NCBI RefSeq assembly: GCF_014836905.1
Contig: NZ_JACSPZ010000001.1
Span: 310,001-374,000, forward strand
Direction of reading: 5' to 3'
From: Solibacillus faecavium
GTDB taxonomy: Bacteria; Bacillota; Bacilli; Bacillales_A; Planococcaceae
Length of the DNA stretch: 64,000 nucleotides
Below, in pieces: positions 36,362 to 45,477 of the stretch. The notes below the pieces were generated by a model. It saw nothing but the letters and a program-made list of their open reading frames with translations, did not search any database and was not told where the DNA came from. The position numbers and the translations under genes were made by a program. Each line of letters begins with the position of its first letter. Position 1 is the stretch's first letter.

Positions 36362-36394
36362 AAAAGATGTAGCGAGGCGACCGCTACATCTTTT
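36362..36394 (-). terminator. Rho-independent terminator after sucD
   Basis: A perfect 13-bp stem (AAAAGATGTAGCG/CGCTACATCTTTT) with a 7-base loop lies directly after the sucD stop and ends in T residues on the minus strand. It closes the sucCD unit before dprA. Confidence 0.9.
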
Positions 36395-36397
36395 ATA

Positions 36398-37300
36398 TTA
36401 ATGTGTTTTACAAACTTCGTATAGACCTTTTTCTTTAATTACTTTAATTAGTGTCTCTCCAATAACAGAAGGTGTAGGGGCAACTTCAATACCCGCTGCG
36501 TTCATCGCTTTAATTTTCTCTGCAGCTGTTCCTTTACCACCAGAAATGATAGCACCAGCGTGTCCCATACGTTTACCTGGAGGAGCTGTTTGACCACCGA
36601 TAAAGCCTACAACCGGTTTTGTCATGTTAGCCTGAATCCACTCTGCTGCTTCTTCCTCCGCTGTACCGCCGATTTCCCCAATCATTACTACTGCATATGT
36701 TTCAGGGTCTTCATTGAACGCTTTTAGGCAATCGATAAAGTTTGTACCATTTACTGGGTCTCCGCCGATTCCTACTGCTGTTGTTTGGCCAATACCCGCT
36801 TGAGATAATTGATGTACAGCTTCATATGTTAACGTTCCAGATCTAGATACAACGCCTACATGCCCTTTTGTATGAATATAACCTGGCATAATACCAATCT
36901 TGCATTCATCTGCTGTAATAACACCAGGACAGTTTGGACCTACTAAACGTGTTTTTTTGCCTTCCATATAGCGCTTAACTTTTACCATATCAAGGACAGG
37001 AATGTGCTCTGTTATACAAATAGTCATATCCAAATCAGCGTCAACCGCTTCAATAATTGCATCTGCTGCAAACGGTGCCGGTACATAAATAACCGATACG
37101 TTTGCACCAGTAGCATCTACTGCTTCCTGTACAGTATTAAATACAGGAACACCCTCGATTTCTAGACCGCCTTTACCAGGTGTTACCCCAGCAACGATTT
37201 TTGTTCCGTATTCCAACATTTGTTTCGTATGGAAAAGGGCTGTTTCCCCTGTAATCCCTTGTACGATTACTTTTGTGTCTTTATTAATGAATACGCTCAT
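36398..37300 (-). CDS. sucD: Succinyl-CoA synthetase alpha subunit
   Basis: SucD forms, with SucC, the TCA-cycle enzyme that converts succinyl-CoA to succinate with formation of ATP or GTP. The 300-residue protein has the CoA-binding Rossmann domain ([19 protein letters not shown]) and the phosphorylated histidine His247 in [25 protein letters not shown] is also present. Length is normal. It overlaps sucC by 4 bases (ATGA), consistent with equal production of both subunits. Confidence 0.98.
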   Translation of the reverse strand: MSVFINKDTKVIVQGITGETALFHTKQMLEYGTKIVAGVTPGKGGLEIEGVPVFNTVQEAVDATGANVSVIYVPAPFAADAIIEAVDADLDMTICITEHIPVLDMVKVKRYMEGKKTRLVGPNCPGVITADECKIGIMPGYIHTKGHVGVVSRSGTLTYEAVHQLSQAGIGQTTAVGIGGDPVNGTNFIDCLKAFNEDPETYAVVMIGEIGGTAEEEAAEWIQANMTKPVVGFIGGQTAPPGKRMGHAGAIISGGKGTAAEKIKAMNAAGIEVAPTPSVIGETLIKVIKEKGLYEVCKTH

Positions 37301-38478
37301 GCCTTAACCCCGCCTTCAGATTCAACTAATTTCACGATTTTTTGTGCGCCATCAGCCATAGAGTCAGCGGCTACAATATTTAAACCAGATTCATTTAATA
37401 ATTTTTTACCAAGTTCTACGTTCGTTCCTTCCAAACGTACAACTAACGGAACTTTTAAGCCTACTTCTTTTGCAGCTGTAATAACACCTTCTGCAATGAT
37501 ATCGCACTTCATAATTCCACCGAAAATGTTTACAAAAATACCTTTTACATTTTTGTCTGATAAAATAATTTTAAATGCTTCTGTTACTTTTTCAGCTGTT
37601 GCACCGCCCCCAACATCAAGGAAGTTTGCGGGTGAACCGCCATAATAGCTAATTGTATCCATCGTAGCCATAGCAAGACCTGCACCATTTACCATACAGC
37701 CAATGTTGCCATCTAAAGAAATATAGCTTAAGTCATATTTTGAGGCTTCAATTTCCTTTGCATCTTCCTCATCAAAGTCACGTAATTCTACGATATCTTT
37801 ATGACGGTACAGTGCATTTGCATCAAAATTGAATTTTGCATCAAGCGCCACTACCTGGTCATCACCAGTTACAACTAGCGGGTTGATCTCTACTGTCGAT
37901 GCATCTTTATCGATAAATGCTTTGTAAATACCAAGCATTAATCCTACTGCTTTATTTACTAACTTCGCCGGAATATTCATATTGAATGCCATACGGCGTG
38001 CTTGGAAGGCATTCAAGCCTGTTACTGGATCGATTATTTCTTTGAAGATTTTTTCTGGATTAGATTCTGCTACTTCCTCAATATCCATACCGCCCTCTTC
38101 AGAACCCATCATTACTACTCTAGAAGTTGCACGGTCTAATACTAAACTTAAATAGTACTCTTTTTTAATGTCCGAACCTTCCTCTATATAAAGACGTTTT
38201 ACTTCTTTACCGTCTGGACCTGTTTGGTGCGTTACTAAAACTTTCCCTAGCAGTTCTTTTGCGTAAGAGCGAACTTCATCTAAGTTTTTCGCAATTTTTA
38301 CGCCTCCTGCTTTACCTCGGCCACCTGCATGGATTTGCGCTTTTACTACTGTTACATTTGAACCTAGTTCTTTTGCTGCCTTTACCGCTTCTTCTGGTGA
38401 AAACGCGACACTCCCTTTAGGAACCGCAACGCCGTACTGCCTTAATATTTCTTTCCCTTGATACTCATGGATATTCAT
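37297..38478 (-). CDS. sucC: Succinyl-CoA synthetase beta subunit (ADP-forming type)
   Basis: SucC supplies the nucleotide-binding ATP-grasp domain of succinyl-CoA synthetase. The 393-residue protein begins [22 protein letters not shown]. It contains [27 protein letters not shown], and the C-terminal ligase domain with [16 protein letters not shown] and [17 protein letters not shown] chose the ATG at 38478 because GGGAGG lies about 8 bases upstream; the longer frame adds 20 non-conserved residues. A CodY-box-like sequence lies in the upstream gap. Confidence 0.97.
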   Translation of the reverse strand: MNIHEYQGKEILRQYGVAVPKGSVAFSPEEAVKAAKELGSNVTVVKAQIHAGGRGKAGGVKIAKNLDEVRSYAKELLGKVLVTHQTGPDGKEVKRLYIEEGSDIKKEYYLSLVLDRATSRVVMMGSEEGGMDIEEVAESNPEKIFKEIIDPVTGLNAFQARRMAFNMNIPAKLVNKAVGLMLGIYKAFIDKDASTVEINPLVVTGDDQVVALDAKFNFDANALYRHKDIVELRDFDEEDAKEIEASKYDLSYISLDGNIGCMVNGAGLAMATMDTISYYGGSPANFLDVGGGATAEKVTEAFKIILSDKNVKGIFVNIFGGIMKCDIIAEGVITAAKEVGLKVPLVVRLEGTNVELGKKLLNESGLNIVAADSMADGAQKIVKLVESEGGVKA

Positions 38479-38621
38479 GATACATCCTCCCATCGGACAT
38501 TTGGAAATTATTCTACTAACATAATCTATTTTATACAATAATTCAGATAATGTCTATATTTGTCACACAAGCAATTTTTACTTTATTTTATGTCAAAAAA
38601 TTCTCTTCAAATATATTTTTT

Positions 38622-38636
38622 AATTTTCTGAAAGAT
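38622..38636. promoter_or_regulatory. CodY-box-like site upstream of sucC
   Basis: The sequence AATTTTCTGAAAGAT matches 13 of 15 positions of the CodY consensus AATTTTCWGAAAATT. It lies in the 181-base gap between ylqH and sucC, upstream of any sucC promoter. CodY is encoded in the same window. In an AT-rich genome such a match may be chance. Confidence 0.35.
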
Positions 38637-38659
38637 ATATTCTACTAAATAGATAAATT

Positions 38660-38950
38660 TCACTTATTTAGCGTTAGCTTATGCTTCTCATCCAAGTGAT
38701 AAATAAAGGCAAATACTTCAGCAACAGCCTGATACAGTTCCTCTGGTATGGAGGTATTTAAATCCAGTTGGCCAAGCAGTTCCACTAAGTTTGGATCTTC
38801 ATATATAGGCACATCATGCATTGAGGCTTTCTCTAGTATATTGTCGGCAATTTTACCTTTCCCTTTTGCGACAACAGTAGGTCCACTACTTTTCTGAGAA
38901 TCATATGATAGGGCAATTGCTTCTTTTCGCACATATTTTTTTTCGTTCAT
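38660..38950 (-). CDS. ylqH: Stand-alone FlhB C-terminal-domain protein YlqH
   Basis: The 96-residue protein resembles only the cytoplasmic export-switch domain of FlhB/EscU. It shows KEAIALSYDSQKSSGPTVVAKGKGKIA, ILEKASMHDVPIYEDPNLVELL and IPEELYQAVAEVFAFIYHLDE. It lacks the Asn-Pro-Thr-His cleavage motif and all membrane helices, so it resembles the already processed small fragment. It starts within the ylqG stop (4-base overlap). The same pairing exists in B. subtilis, but I know of no established function; a role in export control is an inference. Confidence 0.9.
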   Translation of the reverse strand: MNEKKYVRKEAIALSYDSQKSSGPTVVAKGKGKIADNILEKASMHDVPIYEDPNLVELLGQLDLNTSIPEELYQAVAEVFAFIYHLDEKHKLTLNK

Positions 38951-40863
38951 ACCCGAATATCCACACCGCCTTGTTGATCTTCCAATTGTTTTGAAAGTTT
39001 TGTGTCAGTTTTTAATTCCTGATTTCCAAAAGGTTTGATAAATAAACCGGACAATGTATATTCCTTTTCAAGTAAACCAGTTTTTAATGTAGCTTTTAAT
39101 GATTCAGCTAATGAATCCAAATGTGGAATATCATTATATACATTAATTGTCACTACTCGATTTTGCACTTGCATGTCAATGACGGTTTGCTGCAGGGATT
39201 CCATATCTAAATAAAACATAATCCGCGCAAAATTAGCATCAATTTTACCATCTTCCTTCATGCGGCCATTCCATTGAAGTGTTGCATCCATTTTCTTACC
39301 AAAAAAGTCCAATGGCAGTTGCATTACAAGTTGATGTTGGTGCCCGTTTTCCCCAGAAGACAACTGCATGCCATTAAGCCTGGCCATTACCATTTCAGCC
39401 GTGTCCTTTAAAACCGTGGGTGTCTGTACGTCTTGAAGAAGCGCTAATAGTTGCGGTTTAAGCTGCTGTGTAATCGCCTGAATATCTCCTGCCTTATTTG
39501 CAAGCGTTGCCTCATAGCTAACTCCTAGCCCTTTTAAAATTGTTTTTATTGCTTGTTCCATTGCACGGCTATCTACCGCTGCCTGTACTTGCGCTTCAGC
39601 TTGAGTAAGGGTACTTTGCATGACTGGTTGTGGACTATCAGCTGTAACTTTCACTAAATTTCGCAAGAGCTGATCAGCTAGCGTAAGATTAGAATCGGGC
39701 TTAATCAATGAAAGAAGTTGATCCTTTGCTGAAATCCCCTGGTCATTTTGCACAAATAACCTTGACGTCACACTTTCACTGTAACCACTTGTCAATTGTT
39801 GCTGTACTTGATTAGTCAGTACTTCTATTGCCTGCCTTGTTGCAGGTAACTGCTCAAAACGTCCCAATAATTGCTGTAATTGTTGCTTTTGTGTTTGGGA
39901 TAACAGATTATCATTGTTAATCCAACCCTTTACCTGGTCCAGCATCGGCTTTATATGCTTAGGAGCAGTTTGGGCCAACTGCTGTAGCATTTGCCCTGCT
40001 TCCTTTAATAGCGGTGTTGCAGGAGACTGATTAATAGATTGCTGGTTTGCTTGCAGATTAACAGTTTGCCAATTTTGTAGATTCGCATTTTGCGGTAAAA
40101 TACCGGCTTCTTTTAAGATGGTTAGCGCTTGAAGCTTGGAGGAAATCGGCGCACTATTATCTACTAATGTTTGTGTAGCACGTGCAAGAAGTAGGCCCCC
40201 TGTTTCATTGTTCAATGGCTTTGCAAGGAGTTCAATTTGCTGACGTAAATTTGTTTTAATCGTTTCATTCCCACCAGGCTGATTTGCCAACAGCTGGGCC
40301 AAATTTGCCAAATTGGTAGATAATCCATCAGTTTTTATTCCTTGCGTTAATGCTTGAAATACTGTATTTGTAAATGGCATCTTTAACTCAACCATTCGTT
40401 GCAATGCTTGCAGAGCATTGTTTTTATCCACTCCAGCAGGCAAGGCTTTCATCCAGCCTTCTGCAGCTAGCAACTGTTCTTTTGCAAGGGGGAGCTGGTT
40501 CTTTATAAAATGCGAGAGTACTTGTTGCAATTCATTTGTTTTTGGTAAATTCATCGTGTCCAATAGCTGGGATATTTGTTGTCCAGATGTCATTGATTGC
40601 GACATAGGTCCTGTTACAACTTTCAACTCTGTTTGTGGATTAGTTGCTGTTACTTGAAAGAAATGCGCGTCCCCTAACTTTAAAGGCACCTCAAGCTTGG
40701 CCATGAGCTTTTGATTACCGACTTGAACTTCCGCCATTTGATTTGGATACAGCTGCTTAATCGTCCCGTGAAATATTTGATCTTGTTTCAATGATAATGG
40801 CTGATTTACTGTCGTTTGTTGTGCCATATTCGTTTGAATGGAATTTGATGATGCAAAGTTCAT
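38947..40863 (-). CDS. ylqG: FliK-like protein YlqG
   Basis: This 638-residue protein is rich in Gln, Leu, Asn and Thr over most of its length, with an N-terminal segment (FHGTIKQLYPNQMAEVQVGNQKLMAKLE) resembling a small beta domain. The C-terminal part (about residues 490-600) resembles hook-length control domains: QLVMQLPLDFFGKKMDATLQW, then ARIMFYLDMESLQQTVIDMQVQ. It has no signal peptide or membrane helix. It is coupled to ylqH, an FlhB-tail homologue, and lies next to rnhB as in B. subtilis. Together they look like a stand-alone FliK/FlhB pair of unknown role. Confidence 0.85.
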   Translation of the reverse strand: MNFASSNSIQTNMAQQTTVNQPLSLKQDQIFHGTIKQLYPNQMAEVQVGNQKLMAKLEVPLKLGDAHFFQVTATNPQTELKVVTGPMSQSMTSGQQISQLLDTMNLPKTNELQQVLSHFIKNQLPLAKEQLLAAEGWMKALPAGVDKNNALQALQRMVELKMPFTNTVFQALTQGIKTDGLSTNLANLAQLLANQPGGNETIKTNLRQQIELLAKPLNNETGGLLLARATQTLVDNSAPISSKLQALTILKEAGILPQNANLQNWQTVNLQANQQSINQSPATPLLKEAGQMLQQLAQTAPKHIKPMLDQVKGWINNDNLLSQTQKQQLQQLLGRFEQLPATRQAIEVLTNQVQQQLTSGYSESVTSRLFVQNDQGISAKDQLLSLIKPDSNLTLADQLLRNLVKVTADSPQPVMQSTLTQAEAQVQAAVDSRAMEQAIKTILKGLGVSYEATLANKAGDIQAITQQLKPQLLALLQDVQTPTVLKDTAEMVMARLNGMQLSSGENGHQHQLVMQLPLDFFGKKMDATLQWNGRMKEDGKIDANFARIMFYLDMESLQQTVIDMQVQNRVVTINVYNDIPHLDSLAESLKATLKTGLLEKEYTLSGLFIKPFGNQELKTDTKLSKQLEDQQGGVDIRV

Positions 40864-40866
40864 GCG

Positions 40867-41640
40867 TTACTCCCTTCTTTGAAGCATCGATTTAATCGGT
40901 TCAAATGTTTTTCGGTGATGAACTGTCGGTCCATGCTGCTGGAGTGCTTCTAAATGTTGCTTTGTACCATAGCCAGCATGTTGGGCAAATCCGTATTGAG
41001 GGTATTGTATATCCAAGTTTTCCATATACTCATCACGTGCTGTCTTTGCTAAAATGGACGCCGCTGCAATTGCTAAGCTGCGTGCATCACCTTTTATTAT
41101 TGAAGCTTGGGGAATCGCTACTGGAAGCGACATTGCATCCGCTAAAATAAAATGTGGCGTTGCCTCAAGTGCTTCTATACTTTTTAACATCGATTGCCGT
41201 GTCGCCTCATATATATTAAGTCGATCAATTTCTTCAACACTTTGGAAATGAACGGCATAGTATAGTGCATGTTTTTTAATTCGCTCGGCATACTCTTTAC
41301 GCTTTTCCTTTGACAATAGCTTCGAATCATTAACACCTAGCAACTCTTGACAGTAGTTTGGCAAAATAACTGCTGCTGTTACAACAGGTCCTGCTAATGG
41401 ACCTCGTCCTGCCTCATCAGTACCTGCTATATAAGCATCTTCATATGGTAGGTAGCCTGCATCAAATTGTAGTTTTTCATCATGTGCTTTTTGCAGTACC
41501 TCTATTTTTTCTAAACGTTTTTGAAACTGCGCCCATACTTTCACTACACCTGCACGGTCATCTTGTGCAATTTCATCCATCCACGGCTCAATTTGCGTAG
41601 ATCCTTTTAATACTTCTGTAATCTCTTTGATTGTTTTCAT
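40867..41640 (-). CDS. rnhB: Ribonuclease HII
   Basis: RnhB removes ribonucleotides and RNA from RNA-DNA hybrids. The 257-residue protein has the type 2 RNase H core with active-site carboxylates in YIAGTDEAGRGPLAGPVV and FILADAMSLP. It continues with SIIKGDARSLAIAAASILAKTARDEYM and the HAGYGTKQHLEAL block. An N-terminal extension of about 70 residues is typical of Bacillus RnhB. It ends 4 bases before the ylqG start, so rnhB, ylqG and ylqH may be co-transcribed. Confidence 0.97.
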   Translation of the reverse strand: MKTIKEITEVLKGSTQIEPWMDEIAQDDRAGVVKVWAQFQKRLEKIEVLQKAHDEKLQFDAGYLPYEDAYIAGTDEAGRGPLAGPVVTAAVILPNYCQELLGVNDSKLLSKEKRKEYAERIKKHALYYAVHFQSVEEIDRLNIYEATRQSMLKSIEALEATPHFILADAMSLPVAIPQASIIKGDARSLAIAAASILAKTARDEYMENLDIQYPQYGFAQHAGYGTKQHLEALQQHGPTVHHRKTFEPIKSMLQRRE

Positions 41641-41782
41641 TTATATTCCTCTAATCTAATAAGTTCACTGTAATTTTATAGAGTTGATTTTCATATGGGT
41701 ATATTATTTGTTATTGCCCTTAACTCCAATCAACTTAACTATAGTTCTAACTGTTATATCGTCTATTCTTTTCATTATAAAA

Positions 41783-41816
41783 GAAAAAACCTTTTTCAAA
41801 TAATGAAAAAGGCTTT
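41783..41816 (-). terminator. Rho-independent terminator after rbgA
   Basis: A 10-bp stem (GCCTTTTTCA pairing with TGAAAAAGGT, one G-U) with a 5-base loop is followed by six T residues on the minus strand. It lies just past the rbgA stop and separates it from rnhB. Confidence 0.85.
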
Positions 41817-41826
41817 GTTCCTAATT

Positions 41827-42780
41827 TTATTGCTCGGTTTCCTGTTTTTGTTGGCGGCGAAGTTCTGCTGTTTTTTTTCGACGTTCTTCGTTTTCTTTTT
41901 CAATCGCTTCTGCTAATTGTTCTTTTTCAATTTGCTCAGATACAAAGTCGAATGTGAGCTTTCCTAGATGTTGATCACGAATATCACGTACAATCAACAC
42001 TGCTACTTGATCGTAATCAATTTCTCCACCTTGTCCAAATACACGACGTAATTTTCCAATGGCATCAAACGTTTCAACTAACTCTTCAGACACAGAAGAA
42101 ATTTTATACCGTTCTTCCATTCGGGCTGGGTAATGTAACGCTAAAAAGTTTAAGCCATATACAGCCAAGTCTTCCATATTAGTAATTGTATCTTTAATGG
42201 CACCTGTTAGAGCAAGCTTGTAGCCTACTTCCTGATCTTCAAACTTTGGCCATAATATACCTGGCGTATCAAGAAGTTCTATTTCCTTGCCGACTTTAAT
42301 CCATTGCTGTGCCTTCGTAATCCCTGGTGTATTTCCCGTCTTCGCTAAGTTTTTCTTTGCCAAACGGTTAATCAATGTTGATTTCCCTACATTCGGAATC
42401 CCTACAATCATTGCCCGAATTGCACGGGGCTTCATACCTTTTGATCGCATACGGTCCCATTTGTCAGCTAGAATCTCCTGTGCAGCTTTTGTTACTGCCT
42501 GTAAGCCTTTGCCTTCCAATGAGTTGATAGCTACTGCCTTGAAGCCTCTATCGGCGAAATATTGAATCCAGCGCCGTGTTTCATGCTCATCTGCCATATC
42601 TTGTTTATTTAAAACGAGTAGACGTGGTTTTTGGTGAATTACCTCATCAATCATCGGATTACGTGATGATAAAGGCAAACGTGCATCCACCAGTTCAAAA
42701 ATAATATCTACAAGCTTTAAACTTTCCGATACTTGACGGCGCGCCTTTGCCATATGTCCCGGAAACCATTGAATTGTCAT
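41827..42780 (-). CDS. rbgA: Ribosome biogenesis GTPase RbgA (YlqF)
   Basis: RbgA is a circularly permuted GTPase needed for late assembly of the 50S ribosome. The 317-residue protein starts [15 protein letters not shown], with the GTPase motifs in permuted order: NKQDM (G4, about residue 58) before [14 protein letters not shown] (G1) and [10 protein letters not shown] (G3). The C-terminal tail is unusually charged, rich in Glu, Lys, Arg and Gln, and longer than in B. subtilis. The ATG at 42780 is fixed by AGGAGGG 8 bases upstream; the longer frame to 42903 is not coding. Confidence 0.97.
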   Translation of the reverse strand: MTIQWFPGHMAKARRQVSESLKLVDIIFELVDARLPLSSRNPMIDEVIHQKPRLLVLNKQDMADEHETRRWIQYFADRGFKAVAINSLEGKGLQAVTKAAQEILADKWDRMRSKGMKPRAIRAMIVGIPNVGKSTLINRLAKKNLAKTGNTPGITKAQQWIKVGKEIELLDTPGILWPKFEDQEVGYKLALTGAIKDTITNMEDLAVYGLNFLALHYPARMEERYKISSVSEELVETFDAIGKLRRVFGQGGEIDYDQVAVLIVRDIRDQHLGKLTFDFVSEQIEKEQLAEAIEKENEERRKKTAELRRQQKQETEQ

Positions 42781-42920
42781 ATTAGTACCCTCCTGAAAAT
42801 AATTCATCTCTTTATTCACACACAATTGTGTTACTTTTTTCAGCCCAGACATCTCGATTTTTTTAAAAATAGAAACCCATTGCTTAGTTATTCCAATTGT
42901 CATGATGATAATTTCTTAAA

Positions 42921-42958
42921 CAAAAAAATGAGGAGTTTAAACTATCCCCCTCATTTTA
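42921..42958 (-). terminator. Rho-independent terminator after lepB
   Basis: An 8-9 bp stem (AAATGAGG/CCTCATTT) with a 15-base loop is followed by seven T residues on the minus strand, about 30 bases past the lepB stop. Confidence 0.75.
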
Positions 42959-42988
42959 GACAATATTTATAATTTAGAATGATAAATA

Positions 42989-43552
42989 TTATTTTACGAT
43001 TTCAATCTCGCTTAATGGCCAGAAAATAATACTCGTATTACCGATAATTTCCTTTTGTTCTACAATACCGATATGACGACTATCTTTACTGAAGCGTCGG
43101 TTATCACCCATTACGAATACATAACCTTCCGGAATTACATCTAATGATGGATCAATATCTTTTAGGGAGAAGTCACCTGTTAAGTTGCCTTCGCTAATTT
43201 GTGCTTTATATGCATCTAAATATGGCTCATCAATTGCTTCACCATTAATGTATAATTGGTCATCTTTATATTCCACAAAGTCCCCTGGAACGCCAATGAC
43301 GCGTTTTATATAATCTTTTTGTTCAGGTGCGTGGAATACGACGATGTCAAAACGACTAGGCTCGCCGATTTTATAGCTAAATTTGTTAACAATCATCCGA
43401 TCACCATTCTCAAGGGTTGGCATCATTGAATCCCCATCTACTACAATCGGTGTAAATAAAAAGTAGCGAATAAATGCGGCAATTGCAAACGCAATAAGTA
43501 GAGCTTTTGTCCATTCCCACAGCTCATTTTTTTCTTTTTCAGTTTTTTCCAC
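42989..43552 (-). CDS. lepB: Type I signal peptidase
   Basis: LepB-type signal peptidases remove signal peptides from exported proteins. The 187-residue protein has one N-terminal membrane helix (about residues 13-34), catalytic Ser42 in VDGDSMMPTL, and general base Lys83 in DYIKRVIGVPGD. The C-terminal boxes GEAIDEPYL and VFVMGDNRRFSKDSRHIG are present. The start is a GTG at 43552 with GGGGGA about 8 bases upstream; upstream ATG codons have no ribosome site. In B. subtilis no signal peptidase lies between rplS and rbgA, so the gene is an addition relative to that species. Confidence 0.95.
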   Translation of the reverse strand: MEKTEKEKNELWEWTKALLIAFAIAAFIRYFLFTPIVVDGDSMMPTLENGDRMIVNKFSYKIGEPSRFDIVVFHAPEQKDYIKRVIGVPGDFVEYKDDQLYINGEAIDEPYLDAYKAQISEGNLTGDFSLKDIDPSLDVIPEGYVFVMGDNRRFSKDSRHIGIVEQKEIIGNTSIIFWPLSEIEIVK

Positions 43553-43689
43553 GTAGCTATCCCCCTTGCTCATCACATTTATTGTATACGAAATATGTAT
43601 TTCAAGCAAAAATCTAACCTATATTTATTTATCCAACTAATATGCTTTATGTGTTTAAACGTATATTTAATACAATTTATTTGAGAAAG

Positions 43690-43720
43690 AAAGAAAGGGA
43701 CTTGTAGATACAAGCCCCTT
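43690..43720 (-). terminator. Terminator after rplS
   Basis: The minus strand forms an about 11-bp stem (AAGGGGCTTGT with ACAAGTCCCTT, one G-U pair) and a 4-base loop, followed by a T/C-rich run (TTTCTTTCTTTC). It lies about 12 bases past the rplS stop. The imperfect T-run may allow some read-through. Confidence 0.65.
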
Positions 43721-43731
43721 CTAAATAGTTC

Positions 43732-44076
43732 TTATCGAATTTCTTTAATACGAGCAGCTTTACCACGTAGGTTACGTAGGTAGTAAAGTTTAGCACGACG
43801 TACTTTACCTTTACGAACTACTTCTAAATTAGCGATTTTTGGAGTGTGTACTGGGAAAGTACGCTCTACACCAACGCCGTAAGAAATTTTACGTACTGTG
43901 AAAGTTTCGCTAATTCCGCCACCACGACGTTTAATAACTACACCTTCGAATAATTGGATACGCTCACGAGTACCCTCAACGATTTTAACGTGTACCTTAA
44001 CTGTGTCACCTGGTTTGAATGACGGTAAGTCTGAACGTAATTGATCTTTAGTGATCTCTGTAATAATGTTTGACAT
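43732..44076 (-). CDS. rplS: 50S ribosomal protein L19
   Basis: L19 is a 50S protein at the subunit interface. The 114-residue product is a complete, typical L19: [44 protein letters not shown], and [17 protein letters not shown] at the C-terminus. It is separated from trmD by 131 bases carrying its own promoter and a structured leader. This matches the known L19 leader arrangement of low-GC Gram-positives. A terminator follows. Confidence 0.99.
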   Translation of the reverse strand: MSNIITEITKDQLRSDLPSFKPGDTVKVHVKIVEGTRERIQLFEGVVIKRRGGGISETFTVRKISYGVGVERTFPVHTPKIANLEVVRKGKVRRAKLYYLRNLRGKAARIKEIR

Positions 44077-44161
44077 TGTTTTCTCTCCTTGGACAGATGC
44101 TCTTGCACGCTAATCTCAGCCACAGCGGAACACCGTAATTCAGTGCCTACATAGAAGCACA
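44077..44161 (-). promoter_or_regulatory. L19 (rplS) mRNA leader
   Basis: The about 85-base 5' leader between the promoter and rplS is unusually conserved-looking and can form short stems (for example CGCT/AGCG around a purine-rich loop). Its position fits the L19 leader family of Firmicutes, thought to act in autoregulation. I assign it from position and structure, not from a covariance search. Confidence 0.55.
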
Positions 44162-44167
44162 AAATGA

Positions 44168-44196
44168 ATCTTATCATAAATTTTACAAGCTTGCAA
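44168..44196 (-). promoter_or_regulatory. Sigma-A promoter of rplS
   Basis: The minus strand has TTGCAA (44196-44191), a 17-base spacer and TAAGAT (44173-44168), a good sigma-A promoter. Transcription would start near 44161, giving an 85-base leader. Confidence 0.7.
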
Positions 44197-44207
44197 GTAG
44201 TTTTGCT

Positions 44208-44936
44208 TTACATTTCACTCTTAATCTTTTCAAGCAATTTCAATTGTTTATCCGTCAATTCTAATGCATCGAACAAATCGGGTCTGCGTTCCAATGTACG
44301 GACAAATGATTGTTCCTCACGCCAGGCATCAATTTTCGCGTGATTACCTGACAACAGTATATCCGGTACTTTCATGCCTCTAAAATCAGCCGGTCGTGTA
44401 TAATGTGGATGCTCTAGTAGCCCTGTAGAAAATGAATCCTGGATATGTGAATCTTCCTGCCCAAGTACCCCTGGCAATAAGCGAACCACTGCGTCGATCA
44501 CCGTCATCGCTGGAAGCTCTCCACCCGTCAACACGAAGTCTCCAATGGAAATTTCATCTGTTACAAGGTATTGACGAATACGCTCATCATACCCTTCATA
44601 ATGACCACATAGGAATACTAAATCTTCTTCCTTCGCTAATTCCTCTGCCTTTTTCTGGGTGAAGCGCTCACCTTGTGGGCACATTAAAATAACGCGTGGC
44701 TTGCGGCCTTCTGTAATAGCCTCAACAGCATTAAACATTGGCTCTGGCTTTAATACCATTCCTGCACCACCACCATATGGGTAGTCATCAACTTGCTTAT
44801 GCTTATTTTCACTATAGTCCCGAATATCTGTTACTGCTAACTCCACCGCACCTTTTTCCTGAGCCTTTTTTAATATCGATGCACCAAAGACACCGGAAAA
44901 CATGTCAGGAAATAAACTCAATACATGAATCTTCAT
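44208..44936 (-). CDS. trmD: tRNA (guanine-37-N1)-methyltransferase TrmD
   Basis: TrmD methylates G37 next to the anticodon to prevent frameshifting. The 242-residue protein has the trefoil-knot core with [42 protein letters not shown], and the linker [13 protein letters not shown]. Length is typical. The start overlaps the rimM stop by 4 bases, so the two are coupled, while rplS downstream has an extra promoter. Confidence 0.98.
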   Translation of the reverse strand: MKIHVLSLFPDMFSGVFGASILKKAQEKGAVELAVTDIRDYSENKHKQVDDYPYGGGAGMVLKPEPMFNAVEAITEGRKPRVILMCPQGERFTQKKAEELAKEEDLVFLCGHYEGYDERIRQYLVTDEISIGDFVLTGGELPAMTVIDAVVRLLPGVLGQEDSHIQDSFSTGLLEHPHYTRPADFRGMKVPDILLSGNHAKIDAWREEQSFVRTLERRPDLFDALELTDKQLKLLEKIKSEM

Positions 44937-45454
44937 TCTAATAGACCTTCCATTACATGTATAATAATTTTCTTCTCTTCGACATCGATTTCTTTTACGA
45001 TATCCTCAATATAAGGAATATAATGCTTTTTACCGCCTGATGCTTTAACTTCCCAAACATCATTAGCACCTGTTTCCAGAATGTCGGTTACAACTCCAAT
45101 TAATTCGCCTTCTTCCGAAAACACTTCACAATCTTTAATTTCAAAGTGATAGTATTCGTTTTCATCTAGCTCGTCTTCTTCTAGCTGGTCCATCGTTATT
45201 TTCAGTAGACCTTCCTTAAAAGGCTCCACTAGGTTAATGTTTTCCATTCCTTCAAATGTTACTAAAATAAAGTTTTTATGGCGACGTGATGAAGCGATTG
45301 TTACCCAAGTCGGCTTTTTATCATCCTTTTTAAATGCCGCTAATTTAGAACCTACAGCAAAACGCTCTTCTTCAAAATCTGTTGTCGATAAAATCCGAAG
45401 TTCTCCACGAACTCCATGTGTATTTACAATACGTCCTACATTAAACCATTCCAT
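44933..45454 (-). CDS. rimM: 16S rRNA processing protein RimM
   Basis: RimM helps maturation of the 30S head and binds S19. The 173-residue protein begins [22 protein letters not shown], with the RimM barrel followed by a PRC-barrel-type C-terminal domain ([17 protein letters not shown] and [15 protein letters not shown]). I chose the ATG at 45454 because AAGGTGG lies about 7 bases upstream. The open frame continues to 45514 only through non-conserved sequence that overlaps the repeat element. Confidence 0.96.
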   Translation of the reverse strand: MEWFNVGRIVNTHGVRGELRILSTTDFEEERFAVGSKLAAFKKDDKKPTWVTIASSRRHKNFILVTFEGMENINLVEPFKEGLLKITMDQLEEDELDENEYYHFEIKDCEVFSEEGELIGVVTDILETGANDVWEVKASGGKKHYIPYIEDIVKEIDVEEKKIIIHVMEGLLE

Positions 45455-45477
45455 ATATATTCCACCTTTAATATCCC

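Noticed and set aside
42781-42903. Longer N-terminus of rbgA
   Set aside because: The extra 41 residues are not conserved, and an AGGAGGG site sits right before the inner ATG.
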